From Chaenocephalus aceratus (lineage: Eukaryota; Chordata; Actinopteri; Perciformes; Channichthyidae), in NCBI GenBank assembly GCA_023974075.1, contig CM043807.1, forward strand, positions 7,750,176 through 7,814,175: DNA of 64,000 bases, in the 5' to 3' direction. Numbering within the stretch: the first letter of the stretch is position 1; each line of letters begins with the position of its first letter. Below the pieces are notes generated by a model. It did no database searches. It had not been told where the DNA came from and saw only the letters and a list, made by a program, of their open reading frames with translations. The translations under genes and the position numbers were made by a program. Below, in pieces: positions 1 through 12,541 of this stretch.

Positions 1-1141
1 CTGAAGGTCCATGAGATTAAACACCACAGCCTGTTATTTCCCATGTGAGGGTGTCAGGTGACATTTTGGAGACATTTTCAACAGATGCAATACAGTTAAG
101 ATTGTAAAGAAGACGTGACATAGTATCGCTGCATGAGGCCTGTGCTGGATTTACCTTTGATTAACTCCACACCCCCTGAGGCTTAATTTCCTGACAGGTA
201 ATTCAAGCTACTCCTGTGTTTTCACGTTTATTCACTCAGAATAAAGTGAATACACTTTAAATACTTTAAAATGTATTCAGTTGTTGCCCTGGTAAATCAA
301 TGGAACGCCTAATGGTTATTGATTTTAAGACCAAGGCTGGCATTTTAAAAAGTTTTGGTTTGTTAATTCTGCACCAAGGTAGACTGTCACTACTGGGTGG
401 GACTCCATGTTGGCATTAGAGTATTTTTTGATGATTTGTAAAGAAACAGGACTTTATTTAAACCATGCCCTCAGCAGGTCATCCTTACTTCGCCCTTTGG
501 ATTAGTCGTTTGTTCCGGTGAGGTTGCTGTGCTCACTTGTACACCTTGAATGTGTTATAAGCTATTTTGAAATGCATCTGTTTGAGGCTTGCTGAGGTCG
601 TGTTTTTCACAGGTGCAAGGGAGCGTGGTGGCATTATAAACACACACTTTATAGTTAGTGAGTTTTATTTTTCATGAAGGCATATCATTGACCTTGAGGA
701 AGATGATTGTACATTCACACATAAAAAAACTACTTTTGATTGTGCAGACTCTAGTGTTTTCCTTATTAAGGCACACACTAAAGGATGTAACACTGCAGGA
801 ACACAGATGGAGTAATAACAACAAAGACAGAAAGATATTTTCAACCTTACAGCCTCGTGAGAGTGACTAATAAGCCTTGATCTGTTTGATGAAGGTATGT
901 TTCAAGTCAGTGTCAGATTCCTGGTTTCAAACACGGTTGGTGGCATCAAGATTCTGTTATTTAGTGTCTTTGTTCCCTGTTATGGAGCATATCTTTTCAT
1001 AATCAAGCTACCATCAGGGTTTGTTACTGTTCCGGATAATTCTTTAGTTTGTGGCTGTTGGTCGAATGAGCTGAATGGTTTCTGGTAGCCACTATCAAGG
1101 TCACATGCCTGCCCTCTGCCAGAGCTACACACACACACACA

Positions 1142-1214
<73 letters not shown>

Positions 1215-3249
1215 ACACACACACGCACACACACGCACACAAAACACACCGCGCTGAGCCCCATCTGTCCCACTAGGCTGCATGTGCATTGTTTCTGTTA
1301 ATCCAGATTGATCATCGTGCCATTAAGACATAATTCCTAAAAAACATGGGTCAGGAATATAAAACATTAGCATGGAAGTAAAAACAGAACTGCGTTTAGG
1401 TGGATTGACCCAGCCAGACATGGGCAAACAACACACACTAAATATGAGATGTACCAATTAAATGTCAGCAGGGGTGTAATCGGGTACTATTTCAAACTCT
1501 TCAGAGACACAGGCATATTTGGAAAAACTATGCCGACCTGATTTATCACAAAAAGAGTCTTACTCTTACCTGCTCTGTAGCAGAACCACGACTGACTCAG
1601 CTTCTTCTTCTTCCTTTTATGGTTTTATGGCGGGTGGCCATCTACTGTATTGGAGTTGACCAGGGCAGCCCCTTTTAAACATGTAGCCCCTCCCAGCAGG
1701 CTTCAGTCACAAGGAAATCAAATGTAACCAAAATCCACAGCTTCTTGTAAAAATACATACCCAATAAGTGTTATATTGATGTAAAAGCTTTACTTAAAGT
1801 TATGTTACACCAGAACACATTATTTGAATGGGAGACATGATGCGCGTCTAAGGGTCTACTGCACACTTCCAAACATTTAAGTAAATATTATTTGTGTGCA
1901 AATGTTTTTCTAAAATAGTAACAAATAGTAGGGGGATTCCATACGTGGGTTCCTTAGTGATTCAGCAACCATGCCCCCTGAAAGTCCTGCAGATTGATTA
2001 AACATTGACAGAAATATGAAAAAGAAGAGAGAGAGAGGGAGAGTACTGTAAACTTTTATTTTGCTTAACGGGAATACAGTGACACATAAAAAGCAGGAGA
2101 CGTGAAGCGGCATTGTAATTTCCATTTAGAACATTGATCCTGGTCACACAAGATGGTGTGTCTGTGCTGTCAGTGCCGCAGGAGGAATAATACATTTCAA
2201 TTAACGGGAGGATGACAGGGACACATCACAGACATACTAATAAGGGCTGTGTGTGTATTTGTTTATATATTTATCACTAATTTGACTGTTTCTAAAAAGC
2301 TGGTGTCTGCAATCCACATTGAAATATGACAGTGAACCAGAAATGTGTCTCTTTTACAATTTGATTTTCGTACTGTTATAACAAATCAGTACATACGTTT
2401 TGTAAACAGTGCACGGAGTCCGGCTAGTTATTACCCTGTTCCCTGTCTTTGTGCTAAGATAAGTTAGCATAGTGGAGAGTAGTACTTTCATATTTAGATT
2501 ACACACATGCAAGTGGTATCGAGCTTCTCATCTAACTTTCAGCAAGCACATTACAATGAGGCTTAGGACGATAATATTGATAGATTTTTTGGGTAAATAG
2601 TGATAAAAGGAGATAAGGCAAACAGCAAGTATCTCGGAATACTAGGATGGACTGCATATCCAACATTACCGTTCACCATTCCAACAGCTTATGTGTGTTT
2701 TTTGCTTGATTGAAATGAAGCAACAAATCCATTTGCAAAGCTTTAAATTACAAATGAAATGCCTGCTCACTCACATCTTTCATTCCTCATCTCATCAAGT
2801 TGCATGCGAATGCACCTTAAGCTTCGAGCAGCAAACGTGGCTGTAAAGTTGATTCCATGTATTTTGCTCCTGATGTGTTTCCCAGTCTGAGCAAGATTCT
2901 AAGGGGCTTGTATGATCTGAGGGAAGTCTTAAGTAATCCTGTCTACTCGTCTCGCTTCCTCCTCTCCCTGTCAACTCCCGCTCATACTCTCTCATACTCA
3001 ATCTTTCATGTTTTCTCACTATCGTTGAATTTAAATTATACAGATGTCCACCTATCGTATTGATCCTAGCCTACTTTACTGTCCTCATCTCTTTTCACCT
3101 TTATCTAAAACTGAAACGTTGACATTTGCTGGCTTTCAGTCCACCTAATCTTTGGTCCTACAGTATGTCTACACTTGGAGGTGTGTATGTGTTACATTTT
3201 GAGAATGTGAAGTTTGGAGTCAGGAAGACTGATAATAAGGGTAGTCATA
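1..3249. other. Intronic or intergenic stretch, old repeat scraps only
   Basis: No coding exon is recognisable. Besides the CA array at 1127-1241 there are two short segments that resemble common fish dispersed repeats: about 1602-1680 (cttcttcttcttcc followed by ggttttatggcgg) and about 2420-2480 (a tctttgtgctaagataag segment). The rest looks like unique non-coding DNA. Confidence 0.5.
1127..1241. repeat. (AC)n microsatellite
   Basis: About 115 bp of nearly pure AC dinucleotides with a few interruptions (ATAC, ACCAC, ACGC). Confidence 0.98.
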
Positions 3250-3921
3250 GGCCCAATCCCAAACCACTCCCTCCGTGACGGAGTGAACTCCGTCTGTAGC
3301 CACACTCGCAGCTCAACGAGGCTCCCTCCTGTCAGATGGAGGGAGTAAATACAGCAACAAGCTTTGGGACGGCCTCCCCTCTCTCCGGCAGAAACAGGAA
3401 ATGCCGTAACTGTATGTAACAACGGTTTCAAATCAGCATCTCTTAGACAAAAAGTTTAAATTAATAACTCAAATAAAACTCCAAACATATTCATTGTGTT
3501 TCAAAGCTCTTTTAGTTTTAAACCTGATGTTTATAAGCTTCTTAGTTTTTGCAACGGTCTGTAAATATACACAACTTTATAATAAAATGCACACATTTAC
3601 CTTTTTCTAGACTAAACACAGGTATGATCCTAAGTTAAAAACATATGAGGTCATCATGAGGTTGTTAACATCGTAGTTTATCAGTGGATGTTTGCTGGAA
3701 CTACTTGTAAACAGCGTGTTTCCTGACGGACACACACAGCGTGACTCCGGTCAGGTAGAGACCGGTCTTAAGTCAGCATCGCTGCAGACTCGCTGTTTGA
3801 GGGCTTGATAGCCCACTCCCCCTCCACACCGCTCCACACTCGTTGCTTTGGAACAGTCCTTAATATGTCGGACCCTCGCAAACGGAGGGGTAGGGTGTAT
3901 GGGGCGGTTTGGGAATGGGCT
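3250..3921. mobile_element. DNA-transposon-like element with imperfect terminal inverted repeats
   Basis: The left end reads ggcccaatcccaaacc. The right end, reverse-complemented, reads agcccattcccaaacc, giving a 16-bp inverted pair with few mismatches about 670 bp apart. There is no transposase frame inside. The ends resemble hAT-type non-autonomous elements of fish, but no clean target duplication is visible, so the class is uncertain. Confidence 0.6.
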
Positions 3922-4245
3922 TTAGTGTTTTTTTAAAATGTGTGTAGAGGCACGTGCGTGTCTGATAGGCAGACATCCCTTTTCTGAAGGTGGATATCCC
4001 AGGGTTCTCGTATAGCTCCAGGTGCTTCTTCCCTGCCTCCCACACTCTCACAGATATTTTAAGCTCTTGCTCTTACACACAAAACACTCACTAATGCACA
4101 CAAACCCGAACATGCCTCATGCCACCTGGCAGCCCGCATGTTTTTCCGCATTGGCCGTGACTCCCAATGCGCCCGCCATGCCCTCGTTTTCCTCCTGCTG
4201 GCCTCGTACCAGCTGGAGCTCAGTATGTATGCCATCTCACATGCT

Positions 4246-4266
4246 GGGGGGAGGGGGGGGGGGGGG
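4246..4266 (+). repeat. G-run
   Basis: About 20 G with one A. It is able to form G-quadruplex and prone to assembly error. Confidence 0.9.
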
Positions 4267-4638
4267 TTGAGCACACATACATCCTAGCATACATTACAGA
4301 GTGACCCTGCTGAGTGCCGGCTGGATGCTGCAGTGTCTCCTTGTGCTGATGCTCTCAGATCAATGAGCCTGCAGCTTAGCCAGCAACTATGGCCTTGATC
4401 TTCAGGTACTGATCAGTGATCGTTATCTTAAAGCCACGCTATCTTTTATCTCAAGTAACAAGGCCTTTCTACTAAATATTAGCCACTCTTTGTTGGAGCA
4501 ATGTGTTTGTTTACACGTTACATTACCTCTGTCCAAATATGTTAGACTTTAAAAACCTTACATTTGTGTGGCTAGCTGGTCCACACTGGGCTCGTCTTTA
4601 ACCAAAACTAACAGACCATTTTTCAATATAGAAATATA

Positions 4639-4900
4639 CAAGAGAACAGCTGTTGTAAGTGGATATATGGGATGCTTTTCTGTCTTTTTCATTAAAGTAG
4701 TTGCTGTATGGTAATTAAGAATTTAACTTGCTTATGCTTTACCTACTTGACACCTCTGATGGGCTAAGGTAATGGTTTCGTAGAGTCCAGTGATATCACC
4801 ATATCTAATAAATACAAATGTTCTACTCTTTATCTTTGCAAACGGTGGAAATGTACTATAACCCAAATGTGGAAACCAATGGAAACACATCTTTTTTAAA
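4639..4900 (+). repeat. Direct repeat, copy 1
   Basis: This segment, beginning caagagaacagctgttgta, recurs at 5616 in the same orientation with scattered substitutions and small indels. Neither copy has a coding frame. It may be an old dispersed repeat or a segmental duplication of intron sequence. Confidence 0.8.
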
Positions 4901-5615
4901 GCTCATACTCATCATCAACCGAAAGTAACAGACATTTTTTCAAATACAGTCATCCTGCTGTTGCCGGGCAGGTCATGTAGAGTGGATATCATAAGGAGCT
5001 TTTAGCTGAAAACAGCTGTCGGCTGCTGGAAACTGAATTAATGAGGGTACAACAAAACAATAACACTGTGAAACTGCAAAGCAAAACGCAGTGAGAAAAA
5101 TACACATTATTTGCGATTTTGGTAAATTGACCTTTTCCTTTTAACAATGTCCTTTATCTAGAGCCTCGTAGAAAAGTACAATCTCTGCCTCGATAGATAG
5201 ATGGCTGGATGATGGATGTAATGACTTCAAATGGACATAGTTCTCCCTGTCCTCTTCTTTATTTCGCCTCCTGCCACCATTTCTGGAGAGCTGGAATCTC
5301 CTCTCCCCCTGCTCTTTACTTCACTCCCCCTCCCCTCCGTCTGAATGGGAGTCACGTCTGCACGGTTATGACAGGGTGGCTTGGCTCGGCTGCTGCTGGA
5401 ATCCAAATCATGAATATCACATTTGGTGCGTAGTGCTTTTAAATTGCTTCATTTCTCAGAGGATATAGCTGCCGGTTGATTCCTGAGTCCCCGGTAGAAT
5501 ATTAGCTGTTTTCATGCACAAGTTGAGCAAGGCAAAAGACAGTCCCAGTTGTCGGTAATCCACCCGTGCCAGCCGTGTGGTGAGGAGTGTGTGTTGTGTT
5601 TGGGAGATAAACAGA

Positions 5616-5860
5616 CAAGAGAACAGCTGTTGTAAATGGATATATGGGATGGTTTTCTGTATTGTCATTAAAGTAGTTAGTGTATGTTGCTTACGCTTTG
5701 GCTTACTTGACACTTCTGATGGGCTTCAGTGATGGTCCAATTCGATGTAACCTTAGGAAGTATCGATACATACTGTATGTTCTACTCATTATCTTTGCAT
5801 TTACAATAACCCATATGTGGAAACAATTACAAACACAAACATCTCTTTTTAAGACTCAAT
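5616..5860 (+). repeat. Direct repeat, copy 2
   Basis: Partner of 4639-4900, about 980 bp downstream. Shared landmarks in order are ggatatatgggatg, cattaaagtagtt, tacttgacac, tctgatgggct, tgttctactc and atgtggaaac. Confidence 0.8.
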
Positions 5861-8800
5861 TTAAAATACAGGCAACTAGAATGGCACTAGGAGAGCGCAG
5901 ACCTCCAGAAGAGCAATGATTTCAAATGCTTTCCAAGTTAGAAATGTTCCCAATTTTGTGTGTTAATGGTGTGTTTAACAACAAATATGCTAATTACAAC
6001 ATGAGTTGAATTTGATTTAAACTACACGTTGTTAACAGATGCTTCCTTGGTTTTTGATATCCACTTCCACCAGGTTTCATGAGAATCAGGCAGCAGTTTT
6101 TCCTTAATCCTGCGGACAGGAAAACAGTCCATCCAAATGGATTGCTGTGAATCTGTGAACTAATGTGTGTGTCAGTTCTGGCCAGAAGCTTTTGATTGAT
6201 AGTTCAGTTTTGGCTGCCTTGCTGCGTCTTTCAGGTTGCCAGATATTTTGTCCAAAACCAGAAGAAGATCACTATAGAATAACGTTATAAAAAAATAAAT
6301 AATGATAGACAAGCTAAATAGGTAGACAGATACACAAATATGGCTTAAGGACAAAACAGAGTACAAACTTTGTTTTACCATGTCCTCTGCCTCTATGAAT
6401 CCCAATCAATCAAAATGAAAGTTTGGCTCAACGTTGATTATTTTTTCAAACATTGCTTCCTACTGGCAGTCCTCTGTTACTTGGGCACCATGCCGACTCA
6501 CGGAAACACAGACGTGTCATCCTCGTCCTTGACACTTCCAGATGCCACAGATGACGCCATCTTTTATATGTAAATATTGCACATCCTCACGACGGCTTTG
6601 TATAGTACCATGTTTCTGCTGTGAGTCATCCTACACTGTCGAGAGACTTGCCCTCTTCGTGGTTGGAGGGAAATTATTCACACATATTATTGTTGCATTG
6701 CGTGTCTGCTTTATGCAAATGAGCAGTAGGCGAAATGAGCAATCAGCAGTGTGTGTCATTGGTATGCAATCTACATATTTCATGTGAATGCAAACAGGGA
6801 TGATATAAGTGTTTTCATATACCGTTCCTCAATCTGATTCCATATCTGATACAAAAATCATTATCAAATCCTTTTAAAATGTCTCTAAATCCTTAAACTT
6901 TTATTATAATATTTACAAAAAATGATGTAGATAACGCTTCAATTTGTGATCAAAACAAATCACTCAAGGTTTACATAAAAGGGAAGCTTTGGCAGTATAT
7001 TTGAAGGAGCCAGCCACTTAAACAGCTGCTTACCATTAATACAGTTTAATAATGGCACCACTTTTCATTGAGGTAATAAAAAAAACACGCAAATGTGATA
7101 AATGTAGCACGTGATAAAACACTCCTCATCCCCCCCCCCCCCTTTAATGGCTCTGAATTGCATTTCAACGTGTTTTGTCTTTCAACACAAAATGTGCTAT
7201 TAGCTGGCAGTTAGCATATCAGGTGTTACAATGAAGCAGACGTGTTGACCATAGGATAACACCTACAGGTGGCTGAAAGTGATGCATCATCTAATATTGT
7301 GTTACACCAATGTTGGTCACATGGAGGGATTCCTTATAGGCAGATAATGCTGTGCCACAGCTCTCATTGGTCAGTAATCCAATGACCTCTGCAGCTCAGG
7401 GAGAAAGGATATTTGGAAGAAGGCACAGTGTGGAGTTATGGAAAAAATGTCCAGCCCATCTGTCGCAAAGATTTCACCTCTCGGGAGCTTAGGCCTGAAA
7501 ATCCCTCACCAGACAATCCTAATTGTTTTGCACCATGTGCAGCAGTTGTCCAATGAGATTTGGGCTAGCGGGGAAATTATGGCTGAACATTTTGAGGAAC
7601 ATTTTGAGTAATCTATCGTTGTAGTTTGTCGAGCAATCCTCTCTACTCAACACAATCCCTATCCACTGTTGCAGTGTATACTGAAAGAAACTCAAACACA
7701 GCCATGCACAGGCACACTGTTGCCTAGGGAAATGTCAGGTATGGTTAACTGTAGGACCCAGAGTAATGTTCAGAGCCTTCCACCTGCGGCTGCGAGGCAT
7801 TGCAGAGCTGATCGGAACAGGCACCGCATGTCCAATTGGCTTTCCTGGTCTTCTCAACACATCGCACAAAGCCTCAACCCAGGCGCAGCCGTGATTTATT
7901 GTACTGTGTAGGAGACATAACAGGGGATACATCCCGTTCTGCCCTCATACGTGATCATTCATTTGTATTCTTTACACCCGTGACACACATTCCTTCATCC
8001 AATGGCTCTCCTTTCACATATATTAGTCTTTTTTGAACATGGTTATGTGTGTTTTCCTGCTTTTTTTGTTGCATCCATAGGTGTTCGTTGGTATGACGGT
8101 TTTAATATGTTCCTGGAGGCCATAGGTAGAAATTATAAAACTGTTAAAACATTAACTTGCATTTGAATATGCCACATAGTCTTCACATTCAGATACATGC
8201 ATTACATGTTTTTGCCCTTCCCCTGCACTTTGGTGACGTGATCACCGCCCAGTATGTCGGCCCCTCTGTGCCAGGATTACATCATCCTGTACGCAGTGCC
8301 AGAAAGAGGAGCTGATGACTCTTCCAGTGATGTCGGTAGAAGTGTAAACTTTAAAGCAAGAAGCAGATGAAAAAAGCAGGACATGAAGCCTGAATGAGTC
8401 ATAGTGTACGTGCGGGAAATAGAATAAAGAAGGTATTGTAACATGTTTGATGTTGAAAGCAAACTTTCTTTCTTTTTGTCATGCCTCTCCCATCATCAGC
8501 CGACAATCCTCCTCTTTTTTGTTACTTTATAACTTGTTCAGAAAAAGTAGACTATCCCAAACTCAATTTCTGCTCTTCCTTTAATGGATACATGAAAATT
8601 ATTTCCTTCAGCAGAGATGTATGATTGTTGTTACTCATCTGGTTGATGGGATTTTCCTCATCAGCGCCAGCCCCATCTGATAGATGACAACCATATCATT
8701 TTGATAGATGTCAAGCTTGGGAAATATCTGTGGAATTTGACACACTGCCAAGTGTTCAGCAGATGGCCCCGCAGCAACACAGCGATGGTGTTGGTGCTCG

Positions 8801-9020
8801 ATATGAGCGGCTGAGACTGCTCAATAGTGGAGGTACCAGCTGAAGAGACAATAAGAGAAACTGCTGCTTTCATGGGAGAATTAGTGACGCATCCTTCTTT
8901 CTTTATTTTCCTGCCACAAATTGCATTTAGCCTTTAGAGAAGTTTAATGTCACAGTGGCAAACTTTTTCACCCCCATAGTTCTGATTACATGATACAATT
9001 ATTTAAGCATTTTGATTTGA
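5861..9020. other. Non-coding stretch, nothing recognised
   Basis: Only short chance open frames occur, along with a C-run near 7130-7142. I see no gene, RNA or clear repeat. Confidence 0.5.
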
Positions 9021-9194
9021 TATACTTTATTAATCCCGATGGGGAAATTGTTTCTCTGCATTTGACCCATCCTGTGTGAGGAGCAGTGTGCTGCCATTTT
9101 GAACGGTGCCCGGGGAGCAGTGTAGGGAACGGTGCACTTGGTCTTGCCGGGACCTTGCCAAGCCAAGTCCCTATCGACTTCGCCACTACCGCCC
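9021..9194 (-). mobile_element. tRNA-derived SINE, internally deleted copy
   Basis: On the minus strand the head is gggcggtagtggcgaagtcg and the tail ends near ggattaataaagtat. It is the same family as 14571-14813 but lacks the part around the B box (the ggtgaccttccagttg segment) and the cttgctcagggacacc segment. Confidence 0.8.
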
Positions 9195-9881
9195 CTTGGC
9201 TTTTGTTAAGGTGCTACCTTGGTGCTACCTTGGTCTAACAAGTATGTGCTTTAAGTTTTAAGGTTTGGTTGAAATGTATGAATTATTTTTGCATATCCAA
9301 ACACTTGTTGGTATCCACCTTTTCATTATTATTAAGAATATACATGTGACTCCTTAAAATCAGGAACGTGTGCTTTTCTTTTGGGCATGCATCTCCGCCT
9401 TTTAGCATTTTTTTGGCACGTGTACTAAGCCCAAAGCCGTTAACTGGCAAGAGGCATCGGTCTCAAACTGTGGTAAAACCCTAATTGAGATGCATGTGAA
9501 CGTATTCGATGAAAATGTGGATGAAGAACAATTGTAACAAAGTAGAATTGAATCTAAATAGTGTCAGTCTTGAACCCCCTCAATCAAAGAACATGACGGA
9601 ATTCTTTCAAGATTGCCTCTGCAACTCACATTAAAACTAGCTATAAGTGAGCTAAATGAAGGCTATTTTTACATTTTCCATCGTTGTTACGCCTAATAAC
9701 CGCACATATTAGCTGCATTTTAAATGAGTGTCAGAATAATTGGTGGGATTAACTTTCTAATGATGTTTGCAAGCTAACTCTTTAGTTAGTAAAGAAAACT
9801 TATCCTGCAGTTTAACAGTTCAGCCCTGGGGACCCTGTCACACTATAAAACATGTTGATTTTCACGAAACTGTGTCTCAGG

Positions 9882-10032
9882 CTGGGGCGCCGTAAGGGGG
9901 TGAAAAGTTAGGACGATTCTAAGGGCCCGTGACTGACAGGGGCCCAAACAATTTTAGAACATTAAGAAATTTTTTTTAATTAACCAATGTGATATCTTTT
10001 CATGGGGCCCAAAATCCCTGGCGGCGCCACAG
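9882..10032. mobile_element. Short hAT-type MITE with 8-bp target-site duplication
   Basis: A 151-bp element has ends CTGGGGCGCC and, reverse-complemented from the right, CTGTGGCGCC. Both sides carry GTCTCAGG (9874-9881 and 10033-10040), an exact 8-bp direct duplication, as known for hAT transposons. It has no coding capacity, so it must have been moved by a transposase made elsewhere. Confidence 0.8.
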
Positions 10033-10117
10033 GTCTCAGGGCTTCTTAAAATGTAATAAACTATGAATGTGTCATACTCACTTAACGGGAAGAAACTAAG
10101 CTAACTGATGATATGAA

Positions 10118-10195
10118 CCAACCGTGAAGACCACTGAGACAAATGTAACATTTGTGATATTGGGCTATATAAATAAACATTGATTGATTTTTTAC
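10118..10195 (+). mobile_element. L2-like retroelement 3' tail
   Basis: The segment containing gatattgggctatataaata and ending in attgattgatt matches the reverse complement of 48360-48430. The gattgatt units look like the 3' end of an L2-like non-LTR element in plus orientation. Only the tail is present. Confidence 0.7.
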
Positions 10196-10736
10196 CGAAA
10201 CAAAACACAAGTCTCACAAGCAGCGTCTAAATGAGCCCTGAGCGAAAGAATGCTAACGCACTTAACACAGAACTCTAGGTATAAATCGATCGATATACTT
10301 ATCAGATCTGCACAATCAAGCTTTGCTAGCAAGCTGAGATTCCACAGATTCTAGAAATATAAGTAGGGGAGAGTGGGGTAATTTGTGCCAAGGGGCAAGT
10401 ATTGCCACCCCTGTTATCTAGAAAACCATAGAAGAAGTTGGTCATGTGACCACATATTTTTGAAGATGCATCCATTTAAATCATCCTGCAAAGAAGGGAG
10501 ACACATGGCTTGAGAGGTAAGCACATTTAAGTTAAACATTTCTATGATTAAGGTTTTTTGATTGCTGTGTTTGAACAATTTAGACAACTTTGAGAACAGT
10601 TCACACATGTTTTAGTGCTTTAGTAAGCTACACCATGAGTCTATACAGTTAGCATGATGCTAGCTCAAAACAGCTGGGGGATGCATTTTTTTCAAAATGG
10701 TGGGCTTGGGGTGATTTGTGCCAAAGGGCCTGGGTT

Positions 10737-10759
10737 AAGTTGTGCCAGTGGCACAACTT
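10737..10759. repeat. Perfect 11-bp inverted repeat with 1-bp centre
   Basis: AAGTTGTGCCA is followed by one G and then its exact reverse complement. It lies in the 5' part of the pogo-like remnant. It could be a transposase-binding or subterminal motif, because ttgtgcca also appears at 10384 and 10715. Confidence 0.9.
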
Positions 10760-10881
10760 ACCCCAACTTATGATTATTTATTATATATTACTTTATTGTA
10801 TTTTATTGTTATTGTACATTGTATTCTTACATTTGATCACTAAAACTATGTGACATTCTTAATTTCAGACAAAAATCCATC

Positions 10882-11194
10882 ATGCCACGCAAATACAAAA
10901 GGGGTTTCAACTCCTCTTGAGGAGCTGGAAAGAGCAGTGAAAGAGGTGCAACAGGGGAAGACCATACGTCAGGTTGGAAAGGAGATGAAGATCTGCAGGA
11001 TGACCATAAAAAGATATATGGATAAGAAAAAAATAGGAGAAGTAACAAAGCCAGGCTATGAAAGAACAGCAGTCGCCAAACGAGTATTCAATGAGAACAT
11101 GGAGAAAGAGCTGGCTGACCATATTAAGACACTAGCAGAAATGTTCGCGACAGGGGAAGCAAAACCAGACAACACACGACGTAGCTTTAGGTAG
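10882..11194 (+). pseudogene. Broken transposase N-terminus (psq/CENP-B-type helix-turn-helix)
   Basis: An ATG at 10882 opens MPRKYKRGFNSS and then hits TGA at 10918. The neighbouring frame carries on the similarity from 10916 with LEELERAVKEVQQGKTIRQV, a basic K/R-rich helix segment, and NMEKELADHIKTLAEMF, before ending at 11192. The order (MPRKYKR start, short helix-turn-helix, Glu/Leu-rich helix) is known from pogo/Tigger-like elements and genes derived from them. A frame change near codon 12 and the lack of the DDE domain after LAEMF show that it is dead. The frame with the helix-turn-helix has no good start of its own. It is not likely to be an exon of the IQSEC2-like gene. Confidence 0.65.
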
Positions 11195-12002
11195 CAAAAA
11201 AAGGAGATATGCTCACCTTTTGCTGTTATTCTGTTAAAAAGTTGTGTTCAATGGCATTAAAACGAGAAAAACGCGGCTGAAGCTTAATCCATAGGTTAAA
11301 GGTGAATAGGTAATTCAACATCGACCAAGGGGGGCCAGAGATATGGAAAATCCACCCAAATGACCCCAGAAGTGTTTTCAACTTTTTTTGTGCTAAATGT
11401 CTCTAAAAAGGTACATTTTCACTTATTTTGCATCAATCTTGATACAGGGTACTTATTATATGTTATAGTTTGGATTCCTAAAGCTTTTAGTCTACTATCC
11501 CATCATTCCAGGGTGGTTTTCACTATCAGTAATCTTTTTAAAATAACAAAAATCTATATTGATTCTGACTCTTCTACATCTAACTCACAGGTTTATCATT
11601 TATTTTAGAAAAAAGATCATTAATTTACCCCTTTTAGAAGTGAAGTTATAGTCATTTGTTCTGGGAATGTCATTTTCGAGCCTGAGACCTGGAAAACAGG
11701 CCCTTCAGGTGACAGAGCTTTCTCTCCGACACCAGAACATGCTTCACTCCTGTCCCCCCCCTCTCCCTCTCCCCTTGTTCTGGCTCCGCTGTCAAAGGCT
11801 TCTCTTTTAAGTTTTAAAGAGAGGGAACCAACAGTTGGGAGCCTAGAAAGCTCCTTTTTCTTTGATTTGTATGGGGGGATATTAAATCTTCGTTGATATT
11901 TTAGATATTGCTTTCACTAAACGAATGTTTCTGATGACATATCCCAACATTTATGGGACTGTTGATATTTGCAGTGCATCACATTTCCTCCTCTTGCGCT
12001 CT
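11195..12002. other. Non-coding stretch, possible old repeat
   Basis: No gene is seen. The segment near 11330-11420 (gatatggaaaatccacccaa and onward) has the look of a dispersed repeat, but I cannot name it. Confidence 0.4.
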
Positions 12003-12541
12003 GAAGGCAAGGCAAGTTTATTAGCACCTTTCAACACACGGCAATTCATAGGGCTTTACAAAATTAAAGTCATTAAGACCATTAACAAACATATTATAAA
12101 ATGGCATTTAAAAACAGTCATTAAAAAGCAAAGATAATGAAACATGAATAACAAAGGTACATGAATAAAAGTTACAGTGCATTGTAAGATGTAAATATAT
12201 CAATTAAAAGCAGCGGCAAAAAGAAAAGTCTTCAGCCTGGATTTAAAAGTATTAAGAGTTGCAGCGGACCTGCAGGTTTCTGGGAGTGTGTTCCAGATAT
12301 TTGGAGCATAATAACTGAACGCTGCTTCTCCATGTTTAGTTCTGACTCTGGGGACAGAAAGCTGACCAGTCCCTGAAGACCTGAGAGATCTGGATGGTTC
12401 ATAATTTAGCAGGAGGTCAGAAATGTATTTTGGGCCTAAACCATTCAGTGCTTTATAAACCAGCAGCAGTATTTTGAAATATATTCTTTGACACACAGGA
12501 AGCCAGTGTAAAGACTTCAGAACAGGAGTGATGTGATCCAC
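12003..12541 (-). mobile_element. L2-like LINE, 3' end with ORF2 C-terminus
   Basis: On the minus strand, 12541-12200 encodes 113 open residues starting MDHITPVLKSLHWLPVCQRI, with YKALNGLGPKYISDLL and ending RLKTFLFAAAFN. This is the C-terminal end of reverse-transcriptase ORF2 proteins of L2-like non-LTR elements in fish. The following 3' UTR (12199-12003) ends with the usual tail ataaacttgccttgcctt. Everything 5' of this, including the catalytic reverse transcriptase core, is missing, as expected for 5'-truncated insertions. The fragment is open throughout, so the copy is fairly young. Confidence 0.85.

Larger units (their letters stand above)
10365..11194 (+). mobile_element. Remnant of a pogo/Tigger-like DNA transposon
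   Basis: The left part starts near gggagagtggggtaatttgt and repeats the ggggt...ttgtgcc motif at 10702-10770. The DNA-binding start of a transposase-like protein follows (separate entry). No DDE catalytic domain and no matching right terminus are visible, so the element is truncated on its right side or internally deleted. Confidence 0.6.

Noticed and set aside
980..1273. Cys/Val-rich open frames over CA/GT arrays (also at 25149, 27756, 38795, 40537 and others)
   Set aside because: They are translations of dinucleotide repeats, which lack stop codons.
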